From assembly GCF_003115855.1 (NCBI RefSeq), contig NZ_KZ819081.1, positions 110,718-174,717 of the forward strand: 64,000 bases of DNA, given 5' to 3'. The DNA comes from Brenneria corticis (lineage in GTDB: Bacteria; Pseudomonadota; Gammaproteobacteria; Enterobacterales; Enterobacteriaceae). Positions 53,468-63,269 of the stretch are shown piece by piece (the first letter of the stretch is position 1; each line of letters opens with the position of its first letter). The notes under the pieces are model-generated. The model was given only the letters and a program-made list of their open reading frames with translations. It had not been told where the DNA came from and did no database searches. The position numbers and the translations under genes are program-made.

Positions 53468-54508
53468 ATGCACAAAGGAACACGGCGGCTATTTGCGGTT
53501 CAAGGCGACAGCGGAGTGCAGATCCTGCGTGAAGCCATACCATACTGCGACGATAACCATGTGGTCGTGGCAACGGAGTTCACCATGATCAGTCCCGGGA
53601 CGGAACTGCATTATATCCGCCAGGCCAGGGAGACCGGCGAAACCCTCGAACTTGGTTACTGCGCCGTCGGCACGGTGCTGCGCAAGGGGGGGAATGTGGA
53701 CCATACGGAACCTGGGGATCGGGTGATCGCCATGGGATGGCGTGCGGCCATCCATGCGGACTGCCTGATAATGCCGCGCCGGCTGGTCCGCCGGATTCCC
53801 GGAGACTTGCCGGGGCATCTGGCCATTCTGTCCACGCTCGCGGCCACGGCGGTCCATGCCGGCGACAGAAGCCGATTGAGCAGCCGGGACCGGGTCTTGG
53901 TTCTCGGTCTGGGCGGTGTCGGCATGCTGATGGCGTTATTGGCCGCGGATGTCGGCGCGGAGGTTTGCGTCTGGGATGTCCGCGCCGACAGGATGCGCGG
54001 ATGCCCAGTCTGGCCAAGTTTCGATCCGCGCTCGTCGCGGTCTGGCGGCACCGGACGCTTTACCAAGATTTATTTCTGCGCAGAGGGGGATGTCACCGAA
54101 CAGATTGGCGATATTCTCAACCTCCTGCATCCGGATGGAAACGGCAAGGATCGCTCCATGCTTGTGAACTTGGGCAGGCTTTCCGGCCGGATTGCGTTTT
54201 CGCCGGCCTCCGGAAATTTCGATCTTATCAATGTCTCTCGTTGCGGCGCCGGGTACCGCGACGACCGCTATCATGTCGGCCTTGCCGATGTCGTTCCTCC
54301 GAACGGCGAGGCGCGGGTGGATGATAATCTGGAAAGGGCGCTGGCGCTGATCGACCGGCAGCGAGATCTCGCCGCCGCGTTGCCGCGCACCGTTTTCTCG
54401 CCGCGCCAGGCCTTGTCTCTGTATCGTGGCGAGGCATCTTTTCCCGTGGGCTTCTGTTTGATTCGCCATGGCGATAAAGGAGAGAATTTTGGTCTCGACA
54501 GTGATTGA
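53468..54508 (+). CDS. MDR-family zinc-type dehydrogenase homologue
   Basis: 346 residues with GroES-like N-terminal half (TEFTMISPGTELHYIR, GYCAVGTVLRKGG) and a Rossmann domain (VLVLGLGGVGMLMALLAADV). It resembles the BchC-like branch of medium-chain dehydrogenases. The Cys ligands for structural zinc are not evident. It would oxidise an alcohol or reduce an enone of a pathway intermediate with NAD(P). It starts five bases after the EPSP-synthase-like gene. Confidence 0.82.
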   Translation: MHKGTRRLFAVQGDSGVQILREAIPYCDDNHVVVATEFTMISPGTELHYIRQARETGETLELGYCAVGTVLRKGGNVDHTEPGDRVIAMGWRAAIHADCLIMPRRLVRRIPGDLPGHLAILSTLAATAVHAGDRSRLSSRDRVLVLGLGGVGMLMALLAADVGAEVCVWDVRADRMRGCPVWPSFDPRSSRSGGTGRFTKIYFCAEGDVTEQIGDILNLLHPDGNGKDRSMLVNLGRLSGRIAFSPASGNFDLINVSRCGAGYRDDRYHVGLADVVPPNGEARVDDNLERALALIDRQRDLAAALPRTVFSPRQALSLYRGEASFPVGFCLIRHGDKGENFGLDSD

Positions 54509-57500
54509 AGCATTCGAAAAGGCGGTGGCGGCTAATCCGCAAGGCTGTGCGGTGCGTCTTCAGGACGCCAAGCTGACCTATGGCGAGCTTGACGCGCTCT
54601 CCAACTTTGCCGCCGCACGACTGTTGCAGGCGGGCGCCTGTACGGGGGATAGGATCGGCATCCAGATGCGGCGCGAGATTAATCTGATCGTTATGCTGCT
54701 GGCGATCTTGAAGGCCGGATGTGGGTTCTGCTTCATCAGTCCCAGGAATCCGCAGAGCTGGAATAATTCAGTCATCGAAAAGGCGGAGGTCCGGCTGTTC
54801 ATCGCTAATGGCCCGCTTTGCAATGTGACCTTCGCCGAACCTCTCCAGTCCGCGGACCTGATGGTTCCCGTTACGGTGGGTTGTTCTCGTAAACCGGCCG
54901 CGAGCGATATCGTTTATGTTAATTTTTCAAGCGGCACGACGGGGGCGCCGAAAATTATTCCGTGCACGCATCTGGGCGTGGTGGGCTTCTGTTATCAGCC
55001 GCCGCATTTTCCGGCTGGCCCGCAGACCGTGATGATCCATCATTCTGCCCTTACCTTCGATGCATCGCAGTTCGAGATATGGACCGCGCTGTGCAACGGC
55101 GGCTGCCTGGTCCTGACGCCGGAGGACCATCTAACCGGTGACACGCTGCGCCAGATAATCGCTGAAAGCGGCGCCAATACCCTGTGGCTGACCACTTCAT
55201 TGCTGAATATGCTGATGGATGCGGATCCCGAGTGCCTGGCGGGTATTTCGTACATCATGGTGGGGGGCGAAGCGCTTTCTCCCGGGCATATCGACCGGCT
55301 TTACCGTCACAACGCGCGCATCACGGTCTACAACGGCTATGGCCCGACGGAAAATACCATGGGCACCTGCGTTTACCGCATCCCGCGCGACCACGATTTT
55401 TCCCGTGCGATCCCTATCGGATATCCGGTTCATGACAGTCGTCTCTACATTCTCAATGAGGAGGGCGAGCCTTGCGAAACCGGCGAGGTGGGTGAACTGG
55501 TGATCGCCGGAGACGGGCTTTCACCCGGCTATGTCGGTGACGCCTGCCTTACCGAGAGTATATTCCGGGCATTCCCGCAACTGGGCGAAGTAAGAGCTTA
55601 CGCCAGCGGCGATCTGGTTTTCCGCGATAGTTGCGGTCTCTTTCACTATGCCGGGCGCAAGGATGATCAGGTCAAGATCCGGGGTAATAGAACCTCGTTG
55701 AGCGATATTGCCCTTGCCTATGGGAGACATCCTGGCGTGGCGAACTGTGTTGGAGGCATGCAGTCCACGCCCACCGGTAAGCGGGTGCTGCTCTATTATG
55801 TGGCGCAAAGCGCTTCGCGGCCACCGGAGGATGCGGAGCTAAAAGACTTCGGCATGGCCTCCCTGCCTGATTTCATGGTTCCCGACAGGTTTGTGCAGGT
55901 GGCGTTTTTGCCCGTAACGCCCCATGGCAAGATCGACATGGCCGCCCTGGCGAAGACGGCGGCTGAGCAGGACCAACCTGCCGGCTCTCGCCACTGGCTG
56001 CTGGAAGCCTGTGGACTGGCGGATTGGCGACCGGATCAAGACTTCTTTCAGGCTGGGGGGCACTCGATACTGGCGGTGAAGCTGGTGACTTTGCTCAATC
56101 GGCATCGAAGAGAGCCTCTCGGCTTGACGGAGTTTTATCGGGATTGTACCTGGTCGCGTATGGCGCGCCTGCTGGCTGAGATTGGCGATGAGCCGAAATG
56201 TGACCTCGAGTGGGATGCATTTGACTATCATATCATCCGGCTGAAGGATGAGCGCGCCGTACCGCCATGGCCGGAAATTGCAACGCTCACCCTTCCGACC
56301 GGGCTCTTTGCGTTTGTCTATGCGCGCGGGGCGCAGGACGCGGCACGGCTTTTGGCCGACCGGCAAGCACCGCTGACGTCCGATCGCTACCCTGAATTGA
56401 CGGACATTCCCTTGACCCCGATGCAGGCCTCGATGGTCTATCCTGAATTGTTTCACGGTCATCTGACGGCGAACAACGTCGCCTATCTCGTCAAGCCCGG
56501 CTCGCAAGGTAAAACCGCTCGGGAACTTGAGGAGATCGCGCAAAGCCTGAGCATGGCTTTTCCTCTACTCACGGCCGTGGTCGTGGATGGCGAGCATGGC
56601 TTGGCATTTCGTCTGCCCGCAACAGGGATTTCGGGGGAACGCCTTGTTTTTAGCGTCGCTCAGGACTTTACCGATGAACGTGACTGCGTCTCTTTTCTCT
56701 TGAACAGCCCCATAAGTCTCTTTGAAGGGCCTCTGCTACGGTTGGTCGACGTCCATATCAGTGGACAGCGCCATATCGCCGTGCTGTTTCACCATATTCT
56801 TGCGGACCACTTGGGGCAGGTGCAGCTATTGCGGTCGCTAACCGCCTCTCTCGCGGCGGGTCATACCGATGATGAGACGACTCTCCCCGATCTCGCCTTT
56901 GTGGCGGAGAACTTGAAGCTTGAAAAACGCTATGCTGATGTCGTAGAGCAGGGCATCGATTTCTGGGCCCACTATGGCGAAAGGGCCGTCGTTTCCGGCC
57001 CGCGCCAAGAAGAGGGCGGCCCGACCTGGCGTCAGGCGGAAATCGTTCTGCCCGAGACCCAATATACACGTCTGCAATGGGCCGCCATGCGCGCTTATCG
57101 CCATGCCATTACAAAAATGAGCGGGACGACCGACCCTTTGGCGCTGTGCCTGTTTTCTCATCGCAGCAAGAAGCAGGGCCTGGGCTTTTACACCGTCGCG
57201 GCCCCAATCTTATTCGAGGACGACCTTCTCGGTGGGCGGGAGATGCCGGATGATTTTCACGACCGCATGGAGGCGTTTCGCAGCCACAGCCTTATCGGTT
57301 CGGAAGAGATCCAAACGGCTACGGGATGGGACGCGGAACGGATTCCCTATCTATTCAATTTTGTCGCGATGCCGGAAGAAGACCTGCTCTGGCTGAGAGA
57401 CAGCGTGCTGGACGTGCCTTCCGAAAATCCCCGGACGAATCTTGATATGACCTTTATCGCGGCCGGCGCGCAACGTCATCTGCATATCGCCTCAAGGCTT

Positions 57501-57563
57501 GACGATGAGACGCTGACGCCGTTTCTGGCGTGTTTCCTTGAAACGCTGAAGGAGAGCCTATGA
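54468..57563 (+). CDS. NRPS A-PCP-C, predicted Val-like specificity
   Basis: 1031 residues from ATG 54468; the TTG at 54489, with AAAGGAG six bases upstream, is a better supported start. Adenylation motifs: NFSSGTTGAPKI, GYGPTENTMG, YASGDLVF and PHGKID. My hand-read code is DAFWMGGMGK, close to the known Val code DAFWIGGTFK. The carrier shows FFQAGGHSILAVKL (Ser533). The condensation domain (~650-1030) has intact HHILADH at 775-781. A terminal condensation domain suggests release onto a free amine or joining with the first NRPS's chain. It overlaps the thioesterase gene by ATGA. Confidence 0.88.
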   Translation: MAIKERILVSTVIEAFEKAVAANPQGCAVRLQDAKLTYGELDALSNFAAARLLQAGACTGDRIGIQMRREINLIVMLLAILKAGCGFCFISPRNPQSWNNSVIEKAEVRLFIANGPLCNVTFAEPLQSADLMVPVTVGCSRKPAASDIVYVNFSSGTTGAPKIIPCTHLGVVGFCYQPPHFPAGPQTVMIHHSALTFDASQFEIWTALCNGGCLVLTPEDHLTGDTLRQIIAESGANTLWLTTSLLNMLMDADPECLAGISYIMVGGEALSPGHIDRLYRHNARITVYNGYGPTENTMGTCVYRIPRDHDFSRAIPIGYPVHDSRLYILNEEGEPCETGEVGELVIAGDGLSPGYVGDACLTESIFRAFPQLGEVRAYASGDLVFRDSCGLFHYAGRKDDQVKIRGNRTSLSDIALAYGRHPGVANCVGGMQSTPTGKRVLLYYVAQSASRPPEDAELKDFGMASLPDFMVPDRFVQVAFLPVTPHGKIDMAALAKTAAEQDQPAGSRHWLLEACGLADWRPDQDFFQAGGHSILAVKLVTLLNRHRREPLGLTEFYRDCTWSRMARLLAEIGDEPKCDLEWDAFDYHIIRLKDERAVPPWPEIATLTLPTGLFAFVYARGAQDAARLLADRQAPLTSDRYPELTDIPLTPMQASMVYPELFHGHLTANNVAYLVKPGSQGKTARELEEIAQSLSMAFPLLTAVVVDGEHGLAFRLPATGISGERLVFSVAQDFTDERDCVSFLLNSPISLFEGPLLRLVDVHISGQRHIAVLFHHILADHLGQVQLLRSLTASLAAGHTDDETTLPDLAFVAENLKLEKRYADVVEQGIDFWAHYGERAVVSGPRQEEGGPTWRQAEIVLPETQYTRLQWAAMRAYRHAITKMSGTTDPLALCLFSHRSKKQGLGFYTVAAPILFEDDLLGGREMPDDFHDRMEAFRSHSLIGSEEIQTATGWDAERIPYLFNFVAMPEEDLLWLRDSVLDVPSENPRTNLDMTFIAAGAQRHLHIASRLDDETLTPFLACFLETLKESL

Positions 57564-58186
57564 TACTGTTGTTGCCGGATTTCGTCGGATACCCCTTTTG
57601 CTATATGACGCTGATGAATGACGTCGGGGAGTCTGACCGGATCTTGGCGGAGGATTACAATGACTATTGGCCCTACCAATCTCTTGACGAACTTGCGGCG
57701 GGTATCGTCGGCCGTCATCAGGCGCGGCATATCATGAAAGTGGTAGGCTACTCGTTCGGCGCGCATCTTGCCGCCTATGTGGCATCCGAAATCGCTCGCC
57801 AGGGCGGCCGCCACCCACAAATCTTTTTGATTGACCCGCCTGCGCTCGAAGGACTTCGCGAAATCGGCCGCGACCAAATTCTTGAACGGCTGCGGCAAGA
57901 CGACGCCTACCAGTATATTTTCGATCTGGTTGATTGCGAGTTATCCAATCTTGACTGCATGGTCGAGAATATATGGCTCTTGGGGCGCACTCAACTGCCA
58001 ATGCCGCAATCGGAAGCGACCAGGATATTCGTGGCCCAAGACGGAAAAGACCCTACGCTGACCGAATCGCTTCGCCGGCATGTAGGAGACTCGACTGAGT
58101 TGTCATGCATTCAAGGATGTGACCATCAAACCATATTAAAGAGTAGAACTCTGCTCGATGAAATGAAGTCAATTCTGACGACATAA
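57560..58186 (+). CDS. free-standing NRPS thioesterase-like hydrolase
   Basis: 208 residues, shorter than usual type II thioesterases (~240). It has the nucleophile elbow GYSFGAHLAAY (Ser65), and a late His in GCDHQTIL near residue 189; an Asp lies between in FVAQDGKDPT. It could release the product or clear mis-loaded carriers. It is last in the operon and coupled to the second NRPS by ATGA overlap. Confidence 0.82.
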   Translation: MILLLPDFVGYPFCYMTLMNDVGESDRILAEDYNDYWPYQSLDELAAGIVGRHQARHIMKVVGYSFGAHLAAYVASEIARQGGRHPQIFLIDPPALEGLREIGRDQILERLRQDDAYQYIFDLVDCELSNLDCMVENIWLLGRTQLPMPQSEATRIFVAQDGKDPTLTESLRRHVGDSTELSCIQGCDHQTILKSRTLLDEMKSILTT

Positions 58187-58302
58187 CAGGATAACGGCGT
58201 GCCGCTTGCCTGAATGGCGGCCTCGCCGGCGGTGAAAACGTTCGAGGAGTACGACGTACCTCGCCATTAGATTCTTCGCAACTTACCACTATCTGGTTCA
58301 TC

Positions 58303-59214
58303 TCAGCTTCCATTGACCGCACTGCTCTTGGGGAGGGATTGTTTTATCTTGGTTAAAGCAATCCCTGATCCGACGACGATCGCCAGTCCGATAAAGAGCC
58401 ATATATCAGGTGCGTCTGCGAAGACGATAAATCCCAGTATCGCGCCCATAATGATTTCTGAGTAGGTGAATGGAGCGATTGTGCTGGCATTCGCCAGCTC
58501 AAATGATTTGATAATCAGGAGATGCGCGATCGCCGCGATCGCTCCGCATCCCACGAGGAGCAGCCATTGACTCGGCGTGGGCGCCACCCAATACGGCGCC
58601 ACGGTGACTGAAGCGAGAACGCCTCCAACCAAACCCGTGTGGTAGACTGACACGACTGAGGGTATCTTGTTGTCGATAAAGCGGGTAAAGAACAGGAAGA
58701 GGGCATAGAAAAATCCTGCCAGCAGTCCAACGATATAGGCCCAATGCCACTCGACGATGGTTGGTCTGATTGCGATGACAATCCCCACAAATCCGATAAA
58801 GATCGCTAACCACTGATATGCGGTAACCTTCTCCTTGAGAATCAGGGCCGCCATCAGGGTCAAAATGAAGGGTTCGACAAACCAAAGCGTCAGAGAAGTG
58901 GTAAGCGGCAGATAATGGATAGTGACATAGAAGAGTCCCACCGCAGCAAAAAGTGATGTACTGCGTAGCAAGAGCATCGCGGACAGATTAGGCGCCAGAT
59001 ATCTGGGTCCATATGCCACGGCGGAATAAATACCCGTAATGATGCAATGAAAGAAAAAACGCCCCCATATTACTTGAATGATGGTGATGCTAAGGGATAA
59101 ATACTTCGCCATGATATCAGAGAACGGCAGTATCTGAAGAGCAGCCACTATCATGGCTATGCCGATCAATCCCTTTTGTTGTTCACTTTCAGCGGTACCT
59201 GTAGTTTTCAGCAT
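58303..59214 (-). CDS. EamA/DMT-family transporter
   Basis: 303 residues with ten hydrophobic spans in two EamA repeats (RSTSLFAAVGLFYVTIHYLP; FTYSEIIMGAILGFIVFAD). Such carriers export amino acids, metabolites or antibiotics. It is convergent with the NRPS operon, 116 bases beyond the thioesterase, so it could be the product exporter, but it is not in the same transcript. AT content is higher than in the operon. Confidence 0.87.
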   Translation of the reverse strand: MLKTTGTAESEQQKGLIGIAMIVAALQILPFSDIMAKYLSLSITIIQVIWGRFFFHCIITGIYSAVAYGPRYLAPNLSAMLLLRSTSLFAAVGLFYVTIHYLPLTTSLTLWFVEPFILTLMAALILKEKVTAYQWLAIFIGFVGIVIAIRPTIVEWHWAYIVGLLAGFFYALFLFFTRFIDNKIPSVVSVYHTGLVGGVLASVTVAPYWVAPTPSQWLLLVGCGAIAAIAHLLIIKSFELANASTIAPFTYSEIIMGAILGFIVFADAPDIWLFIGLAIVVGSGIALTKIKQSLPKSSAVNGS

Positions 59215-59280
59215 GGCGAGGCTCTTCTATAGTGGAAATGCCAGAGACTATGACGGCTTTATTTCTCAATTTAGCACCGC

Positions 59281-59457
59281 TTACAGACCAGTTTCCAACA
59301 TCAATGAGATATCGTATTTGGCTTTCCAGCTGTAGCAACTGGCTTCCGACACACCGTTTTCACGGCACACCACCTTCACATGTCGGCCACCTTCAACTTC
59401 TTTCTGGCTCTGCAAAAACTGAGCTTCTGCTGGTTGTATTTTAACCAGATAACTCCA
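59281..59457 (-). pseudogene. IS3-family OrfA fragment
   Basis: The minus strand reads KEVEGGRHVKVVCRENG followed by VSEASCYSWKAKYD, the helix-turn-helix of IS3-family (IS407-like group) OrfA, and then runs into a stop. Only ~40 codons of homology remain. It is distinct from the intact element at 59863. Confidence 0.7.
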
Positions 59458-59476
59458 TTAAGCGATAAGACTAAAT

Positions 59477-59580
59477 TTAGAGGGGACTATAGCAGGAGGC
59501 CGCAACAAGCCGTTTTTTAAATTCAGGAGAGTAATTCTGGCGGCCTTTTCGGCTACCGGTAACGCGTTTATTTTGGGTAG
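59477..59580 (-). pseudogene. IS66-family small transposase-ORF fragment
   Basis: The minus strand reads RKGRQNYSPEFKKRLVAASC and then stops. This is the usual N-terminus of the first accessory ORF of IS66-type elements. It abuts the IS3 fragment, showing nested insertions and deletions. About 280 further bases before the IS at 59863 hold nothing I recognise. Confidence 0.6.
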
Positions 59581-59865
59581 ATGATATTTTGGTTTCCACT
59601 ATTATTTGGTGGGAACCACTTTGTCGAATATGTCGGAAACTCTCCAGACGGTACTGGGATGACGCTTACGATTGTTTATTGGGGGATGTCTTCTGTAGAG
59701 CGATTGGCGCTAAATATCTGCCGTCTGAGCCACAAACGCCTTACCGCATCCGATCCCAGATAGCGTGACGAAAAGCGAGACCAACCATCAAGATGGTGAC
59801 CGGCAGCAGAATCACTATTTCAGCGCAGCCTCAGGTCACCATCTACTATGTTGCAGCTGTAGTGG

Positions 59866-60705
59866 TCAACAAAAACTGGCCACCGCGTTAGAGTTTTTCC
59901 AGTATCGGTTTTCCGATTCGTTTGGTGGTAACCCACCATTATATTCGTGCGGTCTTAGTGCACTGTAATATCCAACGATATAGTCCGTTATGGCGTGAGC
60001 TGCATCGCTGAAGCTTACGTAACCCGTCACCGGCACCCATTCGTTCTTCAGACTCCTGAAGAAGCGCTCCATTGGGCTGTTATCCCAGCAGTTTCCGCGC
60101 CGGCTCATACTCTGTCTGATCCTGTATCGCCACAGTAACTGCCGGAACTGCCTGCTTGTATAATGACTACCCTGGTCGCTGTGGAACATCACCCCGACGG
60201 GCTTACCGCGAGTTTCCCATGCCATTTCCAGCGCTTTCATGGTGAGTCTGCTGTCCGGCGAGAACGACATTGCCCAACCCACTGGTTTTCTTGCGAACAG
60301 GTCGAGAACAACGGCGAGGTACGCCCAGCGTTTACCTGTCCAGATATAGGTCACATCACCGCACCACACCTGGTTGGGCTCCGTTACTGCGAACTGTCGC
60401 TCAAGATGGTTCGGGATAGCAACGTGCTCATGACCGCCACGTTTATACCGGTGAGTCGGCTGCTGGCAACTGACCAGTCCCAGCTCTTTCATGAGCCTGC
60501 CAGCAAGCCAGCGCCCCATCTGGTAGCCTCTCTGGGTTGCCATTGTGGCGATGCTTCTTGCTCCGGCCGAACCGTGGCTGATGCCATGCAGCTCAAGTAC
60601 CTGACTGCGTAATATAGCCCGTCTGCCGTCTGGCTTTTCAGGACGGTTTTTCCAGTATTTGTAGCTGCTGCGATGAACCCCGAACACATGGCAGAGTGTG
60701 GCCAC
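59866..60705 (-). CDS. IS3-family transposase OrfB (DDE)
   Basis: 279 residues from the internal ATG; in life it is probably made as an OrfAB fusion by -1 frameshifting at AAAAAAG. The integrase core has WCGDVTYIWTGKRWAYLAVV (first Asp), MFHSDQGSHYTSRQF (second Asp) and NSPMERFFRSLKNEW (Glu). The catalytic triad is intact, so the element may still be mobile. Confidence 0.93.
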   Translation of the reverse strand: MATLCHVFGVHRSSYKYWKNRPEKPDGRRAILRSQVLELHGISHGSAGARSIATMATQRGYQMGRWLAGRLMKELGLVSCQQPTHRYKRGGHEHVAIPNHLERQFAVTEPNQVWCGDVTYIWTGKRWAYLAVVLDLFARKPVGWAMSFSPDSRLTMKALEMAWETRGKPVGVMFHSDQGSHYTSRQFRQLLWRYRIRQSMSRRGNCWDNSPMERFFRSLKNEWVPVTGYVSFSDAAHAITDYIVGYYSALRPHEYNGGLPPNESENRYWKNSNAVASFC

Positions 60706-60731
60706 AGGATAACGCGCCCTGAGTTTCCCGA

Positions 60732-61034
<303 letters not shown>

Positions 61035-61101
61035 TGGAGCACCTGTGTTGTTCTGAGGTGAGCATATCACCTCTATTCAGGTGGCCAAATTCAGTAAACC
61101 A

Positions 61102-61377
61102 CTTCATGGAGAAATATGACCTGAACTTATCGCCATAAATCTCATCGACTTTTTTGTCTATGACAACCAGTCTTTTAATTTTAGTTTTTCCATTTCGCTC
61201 TGCATGATTTGCACATGTACGTGCCAGAGTTGGATTTATCGGATCAAGGATATCTTTAATCACGGAAACCTGATAATCAACCTCTTGAGTTGCATGCATG
61301 TGCCAGGTCAAATCTGTGTGTTTAGCAAGTGGAGATCGATAGTATGGTGAATTAGAAGATGGAAGATTAGTGTTCAT
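61102..61377 (-). pseudogene. sedoheptulose-7-phosphate-cyclase-like gene cut by the IS
   Basis: The ATG at 61377 follows AAGGAAT. The first 92 codons read TWHMHATQEVDYQVSVIKDI, LDPINPTLARTCANHAE, RLVVIDKKVDEIYGDKFRSY before the IS begins. This resembles the N-terminus of dehydroquinate-synthase-fold sugar cyclases that make C7 cyclitols (EEVS-like), rather than AroB itself. The rest is not found on the far side of the IS, so the gene is dead. It is divergent from the LysR gene at 61619. Confidence 0.65.
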
Positions 61378-61618
61378 GTTATTCCTTTTTGATATTAGAT
61401 AATCATTAATTGCACAACAAGTGAAATCATCACTTAGCATTATTAGATTTCTTTTCTTTACTTATGATTTCCATGTATATATTTAGTACTAAGTTCCGAT
61501 GATTTATGACTTAACGCCACAATTACTTTACCTTAACTTGCGTTATAGAATAACCTACTTATCGTTCCGGACTATGTGGCCAAATTTGGCAGGAATCTAT
61601 TTTTGAGGTGGTAGGGTA

Positions 61619-62497
61619 ATGATTGATTCTCTTTCTGCGATTTCAGTTTTCGCAAAAGTGGCACAGGTTGGCAGCTTTGTATCAGCGGGACGCGCCTTGG
61701 GGTTAAGCGCTTCTGCTGTAGGTAAGCGAGTGACAAGCCTGGAGAACAGTGTAGGGGCTCAGCTGTTGCAACGTAATACTCGGAGGTTATCGTTAACGTA
61801 TGAAGGGGAGCGTTTTTTGATCCATGCTATGCGTATACTTGAAGAAGTAGATAACATTCAGAATGCGATGCTGGCTTCAACAGAGAGTCCGATTGGAAGG
61901 CTAAAAATAAGTATCGCACCTATCCCAAATTTGTTTAGTGAGAGATTTAATGCATTCTTGGAAGAGCACAGAGATATTGAGGTTGAGTTAGATTTCTCAG
62001 ACCGATTTGTTGACCTGGTGGGTGAAAATTTCGACGCAGCGTTACGAGTTGGTAACGACCCTGATGGTAATTTACGTTCGCATTACATTGGTGACATTCA
62101 TAGTGTCATTGTAGCGAGCCCAAACTATTTAGAACGATATGGCAGGCCAGATAATGTAGAAGATCTCCTGTCGCACTCACTGATTCATTATCGCTCAAGA
62201 AATACAGGGATGATTCAATCATGGCCATTATCCAAAGTAAAATCGCTTAACCTGCCTCAAACAATCATATGTAACGATATCGAAACCCGTATTAATTTAG
62301 TATTGAGTGGAAATGGGATAGCTTATTTACCGCTCGTATCTATAAAAGGTCATATAGAGAAAGAAGAACTTTGCACTGTGCTTGATGAGCATATTATTGA
62401 CGCAAGCACCCCGATTTATGTGGTTTGGCCATATGCGCACCGCTACTCTATGCGTCAACGTTTACTGATTGACTATCTCAAAAGGTTTAAGCTTTAA
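61619..62497 (+). CDS. LysR-family regulator
   Basis: 292 residues. The helix-turn-helix is SVFAKVAQVGSFVSAGRALG with LSASAVGKRVTSLENSVGAQ. The effector domain resembles the CrgA/DsdC-like group (IGRLKISIAPIPNLFSERF, GIAYLPLVSIKGHIE). AT-rich codon use sets it apart from the first half of the window. It is divergent from the truncated cyclase gene, which it may once have controlled. Confidence 0.9.
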   Translation: MIDSLSAISVFAKVAQVGSFVSAGRALGLSASAVGKRVTSLENSVGAQLLQRNTRRLSLTYEGERFLIHAMRILEEVDNIQNAMLASTESPIGRLKISIAPIPNLFSERFNAFLEEHRDIEVELDFSDRFVDLVGENFDAALRVGNDPDGNLRSHYIGDIHSVIVASPNYLERYGRPDNVEDLLSHSLIHYRSRNTGMIQSWPLSKVKSLNLPQTIICNDIETRINLVLSGNGIAYLPLVSIKGHIEKEELCTVLDEHIIDASTPIYVVWPYAHRYSMRQRLLIDYLKRFKL

Positions 62498-63011
62498 AGA
62501 GATACGAATAATTAGGCATGGTTTCGAACTCCATTTCACCGCTGCGGTGCAAGGGGCGCTATGTCCGTGTATGCAGGGACAGATTTTTTCCCTGCGAGTT
62601 TTCCGTTTCCGTGACTGCGTCCGGTTAATCGTTTCCCGGCACAACCCGGCACGCAAGGGTAAATGGCACGCATGCTGCGCTTTTGCGGGACGGAACGATG
62701 CCGAGAAAGCGAACTGTCAGGCGATACGAAGACGAAATTTTCTAAAATCAGAACTTACATTTATCAGATCATAACTGACAACATCATTGCGGCGTTGAAA
62801 AAGTGAGGAACGTCGCTGGATGGATAAAGGCTTTCCTCATACTTCATTACTTTGTAACCAGCTCCGTGCTAGGTCCACTGTCCCGCCAACAGTAGCATTC
62901 TGTTTATGCTTCATTGTTCGTGACATTAAGGAGATCATGATGAATCTGATTAAGGATTATACATCCCCAACCATGAGTGTTATATTAAAATATAATATTT
63001 GGAGGTGTTCT
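62498..63011. other. gene-free stretch before the MazEF pair
   Basis: No gene could be supported; short frames lack homology or start signals. The last 40 bases hold a palindrome and the GGAGG for the antitoxin. Confidence 0.5.
62980..62995. promoter_or_regulatory. palindrome ahead of mazEF-like operon
   Basis: TTATATT-AA-AATATAA, a perfect seven-base inverted repeat that could be both promoter -10 region and antitoxin operator. Confidence 0.5.
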
Positions 63012-63269
63012 ATGTATACCACTCGTCTGAAAAAAGTCGGAGGATCTGTCATGCTGGCAGTGCCTCCCGCCGTGTTGAAAACGCTGGATTTGTCGCCGGA
63101 TAGCGAGGTAGGCGTGACCATTGATAATGGCTGCCTGATTATTGAGCCTCAAAAACGGCCTCGCTATTCGCTTGCCGAACTATTGGCGCAGTGCGATCCA
63201 CATGCCGAAGTAAGTGATGAAGAGCGGGAATGGATTGACGCGCCTGCCACGGGGAAGGAGATCCTGTAA
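63012..63269 (+). CDS. MazE/PemI-family antitoxin
   Basis: 85 residues from the ATG at 63012, with GGAGG eight bases upstream; the longer frame lacks a site. The DNA-binding half reads RLKKVGGSVMLAVPPAVLKT and the tail is acidic (SDEEREWID). It ends directly before the toxin start, TAAATG. Confidence 0.9.
   Translation: MYTTRLKKVGGSVMLAVPPAVLKTLDLSPDSEVGVTIDNGCLIIEPQKRPRYSLAELLAQCDPHAEVSDEEREWIDAPATGKEIL

Noticed and set aside
59581..59763. Small plus-strand frame among the IS remains
   Set aside because: No start signal or family pattern; the surrounding DNA is made of decayed insertion sequences.
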